A stretch of 27,031 nucleotides of DNA from positions 253,937 to 280,967 of the forward strand of contig MNCI01011140.1 in the NCBI GenBank assembly GCA_015680685.1, read 5' to 3'. Origin of the DNA: Gnetum montanum. Its lineage: Eukaryota; Streptophyta; Gnetopsida; Gnetales; Gnetaceae. The position numbers and the translations under genes were made by a program. Within the stretch, counting starts at the first letter, position 1; the number at the start of each line of letters is the position of its first letter. Under the pieces are notes generated by a model that made no database searches, was not told where the DNA came from, and saw only the letters and a list, made by a program, of their open reading frames with translations. Positions 7,480-18,234 of the stretch are shown in pieces.

Positions 7480-8714
7480 TAAATTTCAATTTTCTTTACT
7501 AGTTTTTTAAGGTTCAATTGAAGGTAAACAAATTAAATTTTTGATTGATAGTCGTGCCAATGATAACTTTATTTCTCCAAAGTTAATTAATTTATTGAAA
7601 TTAAGTCTACCTTCTAAGAAAATTATTAAGATAGAACTAGCAAATGGAACAATTGTGAGCAAACATACCAAGTATGGAGAAATTAACTTTACCTTTCAAA
7701 ACATGCCTTTCATTGATGAATTTTTTGAATTTGAACTAGGTGATGTTGATGCAATTTTAGGAATGTATTTCTTGCAAAAAATTGATGTTACTACCCACTT
7801 TAGAACTCATATTTTAAAATTTCAAACCATTGACAGAGTCAAGATTCTAAGGGGGGTAGGAATAGTAAAGAAAATTCATTTGATAATTATTAAGCAAGCT
7901 AATAGATTAGTCAAAAAATGTGCTACAATGTTGGCTGTTAAAGTAACCCAACCTCAGAAATTTTCAAGTGCTGAGATCCTGACTGATCTTAAGGAATATA
8001 ACGATTTAGTATTTGGTGAAGCTAGAGAAATAACTCCAAAAAGAACTATTGAGCATGCCATTGATATTTTTCCTGGTATACAACCTATCTCAAAAGCTCC
8101 TTATAGATTTTCTTCTTTGGAATTAAGAGAATTAAAAGTACAATTAGACCAATTATTGAAAGAAGAAAAAATTAGACCTATCATATCACCTTGGGGTGCA
8201 CTAGTTTTATTCGTTAAAAAGAAAGATGATACACTAAGATTATGCATTGATTATAAAGCATTGAATAAAAAATACTTACCCTTTACCTAGAATTGATGAT
8301 TTATTTGATCAAATTACAAGTGCATGTTATTTCTCAAAGATTGATTTAAAATTAGGTTATCATCAAATAAGGATTAAGGAGAAAGATATTGAGAAAACTG
8401 CTTTTAGAACCAGATATGGATTATACAAATTTTTTTTTATGGCATTTGGATTAACTAATGCACCTGCAAAATTTATGGAATTAATGATTAATATTTTTCC
8501 TAAATATCTTGATCAATTTATTAAAGGATTTATGGATGATATACTTGTTTATTCTAAATCAAGAGAAGCACACATCAAACATTTGAAAACTACAATGGAA
8601 ATTCTTAAAGAACATCAATTAAAAGCAAAATTGAGTAAGTGTGAACTCTTTAAGGAAGAATTTTCATACTTAGGACATATAGTTTCCAAGAAAGGATTGC
8701 AAGTTGATCTTTAG
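7480..8714 (+). pseudogene. Ty3/gypsy protease-reverse transcriptase remnant, cut off after RT
   Basis: The frame at 7541-8280 starts with the aspartic protease. The active-site triad D-[ST]-G reads D-S-R (7547-7555), so the glycine is lost. The usual later strand ([14 protein letters not shown]) is present. It continues into the RT fingers ([13 protein letters not shown], then [20 protein letters not shown] and [13 protein letters not shown]). A frameshift at about 8270-8290 moves the reading to the frame of 8286-8711. That frame carries [36 protein letters not shown], the catalytic FMDD (8529-8540, both Asp intact) and [15 protein letters not shown]. The YGLY...FGLTNAPA type is typical of chromoviruses. 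Homology ends at a TAG at 8712-8714; RNase H and integrase are absent. The open frame is unusually clean compared with gag, with only the frameshift breaking the RT. Confidence 0.9.
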
Positions 8715-10200
8715 GTAATAGAAAATTAAGAAAATCATGAAAAACATAGCTTTTAGGGTTTCTTATAATGATTGAAAACTTGAAATGACAATAAATGATA
8801 TTCTAGCATTTTTAGTAGCTCAAATCAACCTCTAAGAGCTTAGATTTCATTTTTGGTAATTTTTAGCATTTTTATATCTTCATCAAAATACACTTTTCAG
8901 TCTTGGCTGAGTTTGACCTTTAGAATTTTGACAATTCATTTCTTGGTCATTGATCTTTTTGGGTTTGTCTAGTGTTTGGATTCATTTCCCCACCACTCAA
9001 GGATTTGTTTGTGTCTTTAGATTTTACATTTGATCATTTGGGTTGGCAACAACATTAATAATTTGCAATGACTATATGAGAAGCATATTTTGGTAGTGAG
9101 TTAGACATTTATACATAAAGTATATTATGAGAAGCATCACGTAACCTACAATGACTATGCATGAAGCATATCATAGTGATGAGCTGAGTGCTTAGGTAGG
9201 AAGCATATCTCAATAAGTATAATTTATTCATTCAATTCATTTGATGGTTAATGGCTAGAAGTTGAGTTTCAATTAATTTGTTAATTATGTATCAAATTGT
9301 TGTTATTATGATTATTATTTGATATATGTTTGTATTTTTGTTTTGTTTATTTGGATAATTTTTTTGTATCTATTCTAAGTGTGTGATTATCTAATTATCT
9401 AATGCCCTACTTAGTCTACTTAGTCTTAGATATGATTTTCTTGGTTTCTTATGATTTCTAGATGATTATGTTGGTTGTGATGAGAAGGATTTAGAGGAGG
9501 CAACTGGTGATTAAATTTTTTGTTTAGCTTTTGATTATTTTGTAATTATGTTTCTAGCTTACGTTATGATTTTATGCAATAATGTTTAGTTGGAATTAGT
9601 GAATTTGGTATTTTATAAGAGAACATGTATTATTCTTTGTCTATCATTGGTGGAGGAAAAATTTGATTTGTGCTTTAATTATATTTCATTTATTATTATA
9701 TATTTATTGAAAATTGGCTAATTATATCCAACATTAGAGCCTAATACCCTTTTTGATATAATTATTAATTCAGTAGTATGTTATATTATTTGTGTATTTA
9801 ATTTTTGCTATAATATTTTTTGCATTATATTGTAATTTTTAACTTGAGTAATAGGGATATGTCTTTTTTTTCTTAGTGTACATGTTAGGTTTTGTATGCA
9901 TGGGGTTATTATCAATGTATTTTTTATAATGTTTTATCTTTTATAGTTTTTTTGTCCATATGTGCCTTTTTTATGGATACCTATTAGTTTACTTATTTAA
10001 TTTTCTTAGCATCCATTCTATTTTTATTATATAGTATTTTGTTTTTTATACTTTTAAAGTTTTATCTAAGTAGTACCTTTCTAGCCTAACCCTAGTTAGC
10101 GGGATGTTATACCATCCCTAGTTTCAATATAATTTTTGCAAAATTGATAAATGCAACTACAAGATGTATTTCAAACTCTTTTTGTGAGGCTTTTATTATA
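8715..10200. other. AT-rich stretch downstream of the truncated gypsy body
   Basis: The gypsy similarity stops abruptly and is replaced by T-rich sequence with no open frame of note. Apart from the weak repeat at 9063-9230, the only other structure seen is GGGATGTTATACCATCCC at about 10101-10118, a short dyad recalling LTR-end sequences. I see no second LTR for the gypsy body. Confidence 0.45.
9063..9230. repeat. Degenerate 83-bp repeat, about 2 copies
   Basis: TTGCAATGACTATATGAGAA at 9063 recurs as CTACAATGACTATGCATGAA at 9146, an offset of 83 bp. Both copies continue with AGCATAT and TAGTGA-GAG. Additional (G)AAGCAT-type echoes sit at about 9129 and 9202. Confidence 0.5.
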
Positions 10201-10440
10201 GATAAGGAATGCTCTTAATTTAAAGATGGAGATTGTAAAAAGAGACAAAGCAATGGAATATCTATGAAAAGTATATTAACTGTATTTATTATAAGAGAAA
10301 AGAATGTCATATCAAAGATTGTTGAAAGTTAAAATACAAGGATAATATGAAGAAAGCTAATAATAATAAAAGAAAAAAAACAATAATAGTTGAACTAGGA
10401 TTGTAGAGGAACTCAAAGCCTTAATGTAAAAAGTGAATAG
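10200..10440 (+). pseudogene. Ty1/copia gag C-terminal fragment (zinc-knuckle region)
   Basis: At 10281-10322 the plus strand reads CIYYKRKECHIKDC, followed by a stop and KLKYK. This has the look of the copia gag CCHC zinc knuckle with its downstream W-K-L-K: same overall 14-residue span, the first and last Cys present, the second Cys replaced by Tyr, and one codon gained before and one lost after the His. The stop sits where the copia pattern has Trp (TGG to TGA). A basic, Asn/Lys-rich tail follows (KKANNNKRKKT), as is usual before the protease. Nothing else of the copia element is visible because element A begins at 10446. Confidence 0.45.
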
Positions 10441-10467
10441 ACAATTGATGAATCATGGATTGGCTAT

Positions 10468-10509
10468 GTCAACTAGGCCCTGTTGACTAGGCCTTGTTGA
10501 TTAGGCCCT
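10468..10509. repeat. 14-bp tandem repeat in U3 of element A, 3 units
   Basis: GTCAACTAGGCCCT, GTTGACTAGGCCTT and GTTGATTAGGCCCT follow directly on each other. They lie about 60 bp upstream of the LTR TATA box, the position of retrotransposon enhancer repeats. Confidence 0.85.
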
Positions 10510-10567
10510 GTCAAAGCATGATTTGATGTGTTGATGTGGTCATGTCGATGTAGTGTCTATTTTTGCC

Positions 10568-10575
10568 TATAAATA
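10568..10575 (+). promoter_or_regulatory. LTR TATA box (element A)
   Basis: TATAAATA within GCCTATAAATATG. The same GCCTATAAATAT sequence occurs at the matching place in both LTRs of element B, which supports a real Pol II promoter core marking the U3/R area. Confidence 0.75.
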
Positions 10576-11339
10576 TGTGCTCACCCATCATGTTTATGGC
10601 ATATCTTTTCATACTTGTAGTGGAGCTCTTGTAATTTTGTCATTTGGAAGTTAGAATATTTTTTCGAAGTGCCTATAGTAGGAGTCAAGAGTGTATAATC
10701 TTTATTCAAACACTGTTGTACTTGAGCATAGTAGTATGTGCAGTAATAAAGACTAACTTTTTGATAAACCTTACAGTAAATAGATTAATTATTTATTTAT
10801 GCATTTAATGTTTTATGCAATTTCCTTTAATAATTAATTAATTAATTAGGCTAAACTAAGCTACACTAAGCTAGAATAAGTAGTAATTAATTAAGCACAT
10901 AAGTATGATCACTTCGAGCATACGCTTGGTGGTTGGTAATCCTAGTAATGCTTAATGTTTGATAACCCAATAGTGCCAAACATGTTCAAGATGTGTACAA
11001 CAAGTGGGAATGGATGCTTATGTTAGGATTAGTTAAGTGTAGTTAGTTAGATTAAAATAGCAATTAAATTACTTCATTCCTTTCATTCTTTATTCTTTAT
11101 TTTAAGCATCCAAAACATAAAACATAAAAAGTAATAAAAATTATATGCCTTGATTACACTTAAACATACATTTGTATATCACAAGTATAATTGGGAAGAC
11201 AATGAATGACTATTAAGGTAAGTTCATTTCCTAGAGGCTAGTGTACTAAAAGACATAGAGTCCATGGAATTTGACCAGATCACGTGTGAATGCTTAGTGA
11301 TTTTCCTAGTTGAGTGTAGGGGTATTTTTCACTCATCAT

Positions 11340-11357
11340 TGGCGTCATTGTTGGGGA
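11340..11357 (+). promoter_or_regulatory. Primer-binding site, tRNA-Asp type (element A)
   Basis: TGGCGTCATTGTTGGGGA begins two bases after the LTR CA end. Against the plant tRNA-Asp complement TGGCGCCGTTGCCGGGGA there are four mismatches, all C-to-T or G-to-A. Confidence 0.8.
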
Positions 11358-11493
11358 CTCTTTTTTATTTTAAATGTATGCTATCTAGGAATAGTGAAAA
11401 TCATTAACATCATTGGATGAACCCTAAGGTTAAAATCATTATTAAAATAAATACAATAATTTAAGCACATTGATATTTTATAGTAATTGCAGA

Positions 11494-13313
11494 ATGTATT
11501 CTTCTCACAAGCATGATGATACTAAATCATTAGTGCCTCAAGAATCCAAGGTGGAATATACTCATCTAGGTGAGTATGTGCCTGATTTCACCTTCATCCT
11601 GCATTAGGATGAACATCTATGGTAGTGAGATATGGAGGGAAACATTATAATGCCTTCTAATTGATCTATGTCTAGAATGCTACTCCAAACTCTTAGGATG
11701 TTGGGCATGTAGGATCTTCAAGAAGAGTATGCTATGCATGAATATGACTACTAGGACTACTATCCCACTAAAACACAACACATGAAGGATTAACACCATG
11801 AGAAGCACCATGAGGCTATGAAGGAAAAATGGTTCACCAATCCTTTGTTCTTGCTTAACCAAAATGACAATGAGAATCCTCCCTTTATGGGTTTTTAACA
11901 TGAAGATTCTCCACCCCTTGATATTGGTGATAGAGGCTTGAACCTGAAGCTACAGTCCACTATCAACAATTTGGGTTCAGGAAAAAGTGGGAGTCAAAGA
12001 AGGGGATTGGGTAAGCATCAAGATGATAAGAAAACTAACAAATGTGGTTGTGATAAGCATAGAGGAGGTGGTAGATACTAGAGTGATGATAGTTCTCCTC
12101 CCTCTTCATCCTTTTTATCTACATTTTCTTCTTCATTTCTTGGTTCTGATAGATGTCACCGAAAGGACAACCATGATAAAGGTAAATAGAAGGACAATAA
12201 TGATTACTAGGCCTACCATGAATGAAGGGGTAGTAAAGGACATCATAGGAATCATCGAAATAATGATGATGATGAGCCTTTATTGGCAATTTGGAGTATG
12301 CTAAATATTGCAGAGGTAGTAAAAGTTCCAACCAAGCTTGTGAAAGATAGTTCGATCAAGTGACTTGGCATGAATAATATCCCCATATTGGAGGGGGATA
12401 TAACTCTAATCCAAAAACATATCTTCAAGCCTTTAATGATGCTTGTGCCTTATAGAATATTGAGAATGACTGGTAGAAATTAAAGCTATTTCCCAAGATA
12501 GTCATCAAGGAAGCCAAAAGCTAGTATCGGTCCTTGGAGCTAGAATCTATTTGTAGGTGGAGTACAATGCTAGAATTGTTTAATGACAAATATCAGATGT
12601 ACTTTTTAATGTCTAATATAAAAAGGAATATCCAAAGATGGAATCAAGGAACATATGAACACTTGGACACCACCATGAACAAATACTATTCTCTCATATG
12701 TTGATGCCTTGGTAATGATTATTCTTAGCATGAACAACTTTGTCACATCATAAATGGACTCAGATTAGAAATGAGAACTCTTGGGGTTTATGCTTAAGGT
12801 AGACTATTAGAACTTAAATCCCATCAGATCCAAAGGCTAATAGAGTAAGCAACAAAAGAAAAATAAGAGCTAAGAAAATGGAAAAGTGCTAAGGAATATA
12901 ATGGCGATCCTTTCATTAGAAAAAGGGAGGTTTGATTTTATGACAACAAGGATGAATCACCACTTGATGAGGTGGTGAATAGAAAGACCTTCCTGATCCA
13001 GAAATATATGTCTAAAATTTAAGCTAAGGTAGATAAAATAAGGGATTCATTTGATAAAAAATTCCAAACTACTCTAAATATCATAGAAGAATCAAGAGAG
13101 CATAGTAGTGATTGTAATTGTAGGAGGCAAAAGAAAGCTGAAAATACCTACCAAACGAGTAGGGCAAAGTCACTATAGGAGAAGAAGTTATGGAGATAGA
13201 ATCAAATGATGATAGTGGATGTGACATCTACCAATATGAACATCTTAAAAGATGTTGCCCTATCATGTCACACTTGTATGAGTTTGGGGTGTACGTGTTG
13301 AATCCTAGACTAG
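11494..13313 (+). pseudogene. Element A gag, N-terminal and central part
   Basis: The start is chosen at ATG 11494, 137 bp after the PBS, because the reading MYSSHKHDD parallels MSSSHRIHN at the same distance in element B. It is followed by an acidic/His-rich region, a low-complexity Ser stretch (SSPPSSSFLSTFSSSFLGS), and the gag core at about 12370-12800 with stops. A later Cys/His segment at 13216-13311 (SGCDIYQYEHLKRCCPIMSH) matches DAGCDIYLYDHPKGHCPVLL in element B. There are many in-frame stops. The reading is interrupted at 13313 by insertion of element B, and the C-terminal part resumes at 19804. The product would be the structural capsid protein of virus-like particles. Confidence 0.8.
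13309..13313 (+). repeat. Left target-site duplication of element B (ACTAG)
   Basis: ACTAG directly precedes the TG start of the left LTR. Its partner after the right LTR is ACTGG (19804-19808), four of five bases equal, with one A/G difference. Confidence 0.75.
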
Positions 13314-13335
13314 TGATGAGTCATGATTTTTCTAG

Positions 13336-13411
13336 CCTTGACATCAGAGCCTTAACATTAACATTGGATACACGACATCAGGTATGTGATGTCGAGGTCT
13401 TGATGCGATGT
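13336..13411. repeat. 14-bp repeat array in U3 of element B 5' LTR (short version)
   Basis: Units CCTTGACATCAGAG (13336) and CCTTAACATTAACA (13350), then after a 6-base gap ACACGACATCAGGT (13370), ATGTGATGTCGAGG (13384) and TCTTGATGCGATGT (13398). The middle units present in the right LTR are missing. Confidence 0.7.
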
Positions 13412-13444
13412 TGGGTATCTAACGTTAGGGTATATATGCTGGCC

Positions 13445-13452
13445 TATAAATA
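13445..13452 (+). promoter_or_regulatory. LTR TATA box (element B, 5' LTR)
   Basis: TATAAATA in GGCCTATAAATATGG, collinear with the boxes at 10568 and 19070. Confidence 0.75.
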
Positions 13453-14195
13453 TGGTGCTTGGGATCTTGGTTTGAGTTAGTTTTGCATTAGTATTTCATA
13501 GTTTTGTCAATAGAGTAGCTGAATTCTTGCAGTTTTATCTTCTAATATTAGAGAACAATTAGTGAGTGTTCGTAGAGTGGATCTGAGTTAGTTGTACAAA
13601 GTTTCATTTTATTGGAAATGTACTTGGACATATTCCATGAATGACAATAAGATCAAGATTGATTCTTATTCATTGCAATACTTTGACTTAGATTAGATTT
13701 ACTTTCCATGTAATTTACTTTTCATGTACTTAGTTAATATTTATATTTTCATGCAAGTTAATTAATTAAGCACACAAGTATGATCACTTTGAGCATGCAT
13801 ATGACTCTTGGTAATTCCAACAACGCTTAACATTTGGTAACCTAGTAGCATTATATGTGTTCAGGATGTGCACAGCAAATCAGATTGGATACTTATGTTA
13901 GGGTAGTTGATTATTAATTAGTAATTAGATTAGTTGAATTTATTATAAATTGAGTTTTAACCTATTGTTAATTGTAGACCAATAAAATATAAAATAATAA
14001 AAATCATATGCCTCACTTTGGACTAAACCATACATGACAAAGCTACCACTAGTCCAAGTGAGAAGGTAGTGAACCTGTGATCAAGGCATAGCGATCTAGA
14101 TGCCACAACTAGTCTCATCCATAGAATTTGATCAGATCATGCATGAACACTATGATTCATATGGTTGAGCATAGGGGTAACTCATCACTCATCAT

Positions 14196-14213
14196 TGGCA
14201 TCATTACCAAGGG
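14196..14213 (+). promoter_or_regulatory. Primer-binding site, tRNA-Asp type (element B)
   Basis: TGGCATCATTACCAAGGG starts two bases after the LTR end. Its differences from the plant tRNA-Asp complement are all G-to-A or C-to-T within the first 17 positions. Confidence 0.7.
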
Positions 14214-14327
14214 ATGGTGCTAGTTATGTAGATTAGTTATTTTATACATGATCACTATAAAGGTAATAACAATCTCTATGTTAAAAAATATAAATATTTT
14301 AAATCACACACATTATTAGACAAAACC

Positions 14328-16620
14328 ATGTCTTCTTCACATAGGATCCATAATGCATCATATGATGAGAGCACTCATAGAAGAAATGATAGGATCTCAA
14401 CTGAAGAAAATTGGAGTGAGCAACCTCAAACATGTGTTTCCTATGCTCATTTAGACCCTTACTACACTTAAAGACTACATTCAACTGGTGCAGAAAATCC
14501 TAGAGGAGATGAAGGCCTAGATCAAGGAGGGCCGCGAGGCCTAGGACCTCCTCTAAACTTAGAAAAGATAAATCAAGGGACCATGGGGAGAACTATAGAA
14601 ACCATGGTGATTCTCCTAGTTCCTCATCTTTCTCTTCATCTTCAATGTCTAGTTTTGATGAAGATGAATGTAGGTATAGAGATAGAGCTTCACTATGGGG
14701 TCAAGACAAAGATAGAAATCAAAACCAAGGGAAAAATCAAAGATATCACAATGAGCATAGATAATATTGTCACAATCAAACAAATAGAATTAGAAATTTT
14801 CATCACAACATGTCTAATGATAATGAACCCTTGTTGGCCACTAAGAGCTTGATGGAGATCATAAAGGTAGTTAAGATACTTCATAGGCATCATAGGGGTA
14901 GTCGCTTACCTAGGCTTGATATTAATAATATCCCTAAGTTCATGGGAGGCTATGATTCTGATCCACAACATCATCTACAAGCCTTCCATGATGCATGTGC
15001 CTTATATAACATTGAAAGTACATGGCAAAAGCTTAGGCTGTTTCCTAGGATACTAATAGATGAAGCTAAAATTTGGTATAGATCATTGGAACCAAGTTCC
15101 ATTTACTAGTGGTCTACAATGTTGGAACTTTTCAATGAAAAATACCAAACCTATGAGAGAGTGTCCAACATAAGAAAACAAATCTAAGAGTGGAAGTAAG
15201 AAAATCATGAACCCTTAGAAGTGGCCTTGGAAAGATACTATTCTTTACTACATAGATTTCGAGGTAATGGTTTCTCTGAGGAAAGGAAACTTTTTCACAT
15301 CATAGATGGGCTTTGTAATAAAACAAGAGAGACCCTTGGGATGTATGCTCTAGGTCTATTATACGAGCTATGAACCCATTAGATCAAAGAGTTAATCAAG
15401 CATGTGGCGAAAGAAGAAGGAGAGCTATATAGATGAGAGAATGTAGAGGAAAATAACTAGGACCCAACTTTGCGAAAGAAAAGCATCCATATTTATGATA
15501 AGGAAAAAGAGGTAACTCTTGATGAGGTGATTTTACAAAGAACCTTGCCAATATAGAATTCTATCATTGAGATTAAAGAAAAGTTGGATAAGATGTCAAA
15601 ATAAATAAATGAGAAAGGTAAAACTTGCAAAGAAAACATAGAGGAGAGAGTATCACGAAACAAATCAAGTGATCACAACAAAAGGAGGAAAAGGAACCAA
15701 GAAAAAACTAGGAACACTTTTCGGCAAGAAGGGGAAATTTATGTAGAAGAAGAGGCTATAGACTCAACCATCAATGAGGATGCTGGGTGTGACATTTACC
15801 TATATGACCATCCAAAGGGCCATTGCCCAGTCTTGTTGCATCTACATGAGTATTGGGTAGGGGCATTAATTCTAAAGTTTGTATAGAAGTACATGACCAA
15901 GAGATTTCCTCTTCCATGCTGTAATTTTAGACAACCCCAAAACCAACCATACTATCTTGGGGGGGACTTATTACTAGCCTTAAGACTAGCATCAACCACA
16001 GTAGCAACAACCACAGTCGTGGGGAAGGCCACCACCAAACCAGCCTTATCCTTCCTACCAACTGAACTCACATGGATATTGTGTTCAACACCCTAGTTCA
16101 CCAACCAATTTTACTTCCTCTACTTCAAATCACTACTACCACTCTCCCAAATATCATTATCTTGCAACATCTTATACGAGATCACCACCTCACACCTCTC
16201 ACTGTGTATCATATCCTCAATATTCTCATACTTACCTCCACCATATGTTACCTTCAACAACATAGGAAGGTTTAGCATCACAACATCAATGAGAGAATGC
16301 CACTTGTGCTATAAAAATACACATAAATGATAATGCTAATAGATCACAACCAAAATCTTAGAAACATCCCTTTTGGACAAAAGGTTGTAAGTTGAAACAA
16401 AACACTCATGGACCTACTACATCACCTAAAATAGTACAAGGCCAATCTAGTGCAACTACCTTCCTCGCAAAAATGATGTCTTCTAATTATATGCAAAAGC
16501 CAATAACCATTACTACTTCAACACAAGACATAAACGATAAACCTATCATTGTTGAGAGATGGAAGAATCCATGCATCACCAATAATGATAAAGGTTGTAG
16601 TTATGGGTTAGAAGTTTGAA
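14328..16620 (+). pseudogene. Element B gag
   Basis: Starts at ATG 14328 (MSSSHRIHN), 115 bp after the PBS. The best preserved part is 14810-15105, leading into the gag core (LPRLDINNIPKFMGGYDSDP, HHLQAFHDACALYNIESTW, DEAKIWYRSLEPSS). The core continues after a TAG with MLELFNEKYQTYERV and ERKLFHIIDGL to about 15370. A Lys/Glu-rich stretch, a Cys/His segment (15779-15860) and a His/Pro/Tyr/Ser-rich tail (15950-16260, with YHSPKYHYLATSYTRSPPH) follow. Stops are mostly TAG/TAA at likely Gln or Trp codons. The same order is recognisable in element A gag. From 16270 to 16620 the reading weakens (FWTKGCKLKQNTHGPTTSP is still readable). No pol follows. Confidence 0.85.
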
Positions 16621-17300
16621 ATATTAACACAACCCCTATATTGACCCACCATAAATTTTAAGAGTAAGTGTGTGAGCAAAAGCCAATCTACACAATAGCC
16701 ACTAAACCAAAAGACAACCAGTGGCTTGAAAATGAGAATATAAAACTTTCTCAAAGATGTATGGAAGTAACTGATTTAATTATTATTCTAGAATTTTTTG
16801 ATTCTTTGTATGTTTTCTATTTCTTAATATTTTTCTTTTCTTTATATTTTTCTCTTTTCTTGAGTCATTCTCTTTATATTTCATGAATGTATTTTATGTT
16901 TTATTAATAAAATTTCCAAGTCATGATGTGGAAGTCAACACTGTGTGTTGGGTTTTTTGTGCTATGATATCAAGATGATTGGGTAAGTAATTATGTAAAG
17001 TAGTGAGACCACCTCATCCATCCCTCTAGTTCTTTGAATAAAAGGTCTTTTTTATGGAAATAATTTGGTTCTTCTTTTATGAAACTTAAATTAATCAATG
17101 ATCATTGTATCTTGAAGAAAGAGGAAATGACCAAGTAGGAATGGCAAAAGGTGTGACCTCAAGGGGACTTTTTGGGGTTTCTTCTTGACTTCATTCATGT
17201 GGTTTATGACTCTTGGAATCTACCTCACTTCCTTGTCAACCAATAAAAAGGAAGCTTTGTCTTTTCATGGTGTAGTTTCCATCCAACAAAAAAAACACAA
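16621..17300 (+). other. Element B: junction where pol is missing, then T-rich 3' region
   Basis: After gag, 16668-16760 reads IATKPKDNQWLENENIKLSQ. This may correspond to the segment after integrase in element A (the KPKSLNKK reading near 23865). A pyrimidine-rich tract follows (about 16785-16880), with a similar T-rich tract at about 24055-24120 in element A. From about 17020 the sequence aligns with element A from about 24390. Hence the interval equivalent to 20450-23860 of element A, the whole of pol, is absent. Confidence 0.6.
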
Positions 17301-17360
17301 ATAGAAAAAGAAAAAGAAAAAGAAAAAGAGGAGGAATAAAAACAAAAACAAAAATAATAA
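17283..17360. repeat. A/G-rich tract with (GAAAAA)4
   Basis: An A8 run, then GAAAAA x4 (17304-17327), GAGGAGG and several ACAAAA units. The equivalent place in element A (24655-24690) is also an A-rich tract with ACAAAAAA units. Only the element B copy has the hexamer expansion. Confidence 0.8.
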
Positions 17361-17363
17361 TGT

Positions 17364-17470
17364 AAATTCAAAGCACACCCCTTAGATACAATAACGGGCT
17401 ACAAGCATAGGTTATGAGGCTAGAAAGACATGTTACCCATGCCTGAAGGAACCCCTCTAACTATGGCCCT
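17364..17470. other. Conserved noncoding block, element B copy
   Basis: About 105 bp starting AAATTCAAAGCACACCCCTT and including GGCTACAAGCA and ATGTTACCCATGCCT. It matches 24702-24808 in element A better than the surrounding 3' regions match each other. No open frame is shared between the copies on either strand as far as I can see. Confidence 0.7.
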
Positions 17471-18230
17471 TTCTTCCTTTTTGTCTTTTCTTCTCTTGTT
17501 GGAGTGATGATTGTTCTTTGTGGTGGTTATGAACTCATGGTGGTTGGTAGGATGGAGCACATCAATGCAAGGTCACTGTTCATGGTATGGACTTGGTCTA
17601 AACTTGGACAGATAGGTATGTTTATCATTTTAATCACACTTTTCATAAAAACCTATTATGGACATGATTAAGTTCCTTACATCCCAATCTTTGTAATTCC
17701 TTCTCATTCCATTATTCACCTCACTACTACATGCAATTATAAGCCTTTGGTTTTATATAATATAGTGAAACATCCTAACCAAAGTAGTTGTGTGTTGTTT
17801 GGAACAAAGGCATGGTCTACATTTAACTTCTTGGGTGCTCATGGACATCTATAGAAGTGGTTATGTAAGGGCATTATGGTAGGAGCCTGCTTTGAGGAGG
17901 ACCCACTTGCATAACTTTTGATTATCATGGCTTTGAACTAACCTTCATGTCTTTCAGAACATTAATGATGGTTTCTCTGAATTTATGCATGATTTTGAGA
18001 CTACTTCTCATCTATTTCATTAATTTTTTCTACTTTTCTATTTCCATATCCATTAATATTTCTTAGCCATCTTCTGGATTAGATCTTTGGTTTCAATTAT
18101 TAAAAAACCTATGTGCTTTTAAAGTTACACTTATTAGTCATGGGGGTTAGGGATGCCTACTTTAAAATTTTTGAAATTTTTCTAACTTCCTATTTTTGAA
18201 CATCATGGTAACTAATAGTAATTGATCAAA
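17471..18230. other. Element B noncoding 3' region
   Basis: Weakening similarity to element A (24810-25300), for example ACTTGGTCTAAACTTGGAC against TTTGGTCTAGACTAAGGTTG, and GACCCACTTGCATAACTTT against GGCCCACTTGCATTTGC. No open frame. Confidence 0.5.
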
Positions 18231-18234
18231 ATAA

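Larger units (their letters stand above)
10446..11338 (+). repeat. Element A 5' LTR
   Basis: Starts TGATGAATCATGG, ends CACTCATCA, and is followed by T and the PBS. Its second half is clearly related to the LTRs of element B (shared TTAATTAAGCACATAAGTAT at about 10889, GGTAATCCTAG, TGTTAGG, ATAAAAATTATATGCC, ATGGAATTTGACCAGATCA, TAGGGGTA). U3 and R differ strongly, so A and B belong to separate subfamilies. U3 carries three 14-bp units (10468-10509) upstream of TATAAATA. Confidence 0.85.
13314..14194 (+). repeat. Element B 5' LTR
   Basis: Starts TGATGAGTCATGA and ends CACTCATCA, then T and the PBS. It aligns along its whole length with 18890-19803. It differs from that copy by a shorter 14-bp repeat array in U3 (about 50 bp less) and an extra ~20 bp near 13700 (TTCCATGTAATTTACTTTTC, a local duplication). 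A poly(A)-signal-like AATAAA is at 13981-13986. Confidence 0.9.

Noticed and set aside
10101-10118. GGGATGTTATACCATCCC as an LTR end matching the LTR at 1885
   Set aside because: Only a few bases agree with the LTR start, and no further LTR similarity follows in either orientation.
16668-16886. Open frame of 72 codons with a hydrophobic C-terminus (possible membrane protein)
   Set aside because: The hydrophobic part is a reading of the pyrimidine-rich tract, which has a T-rich counterpart at the matching place in element A.
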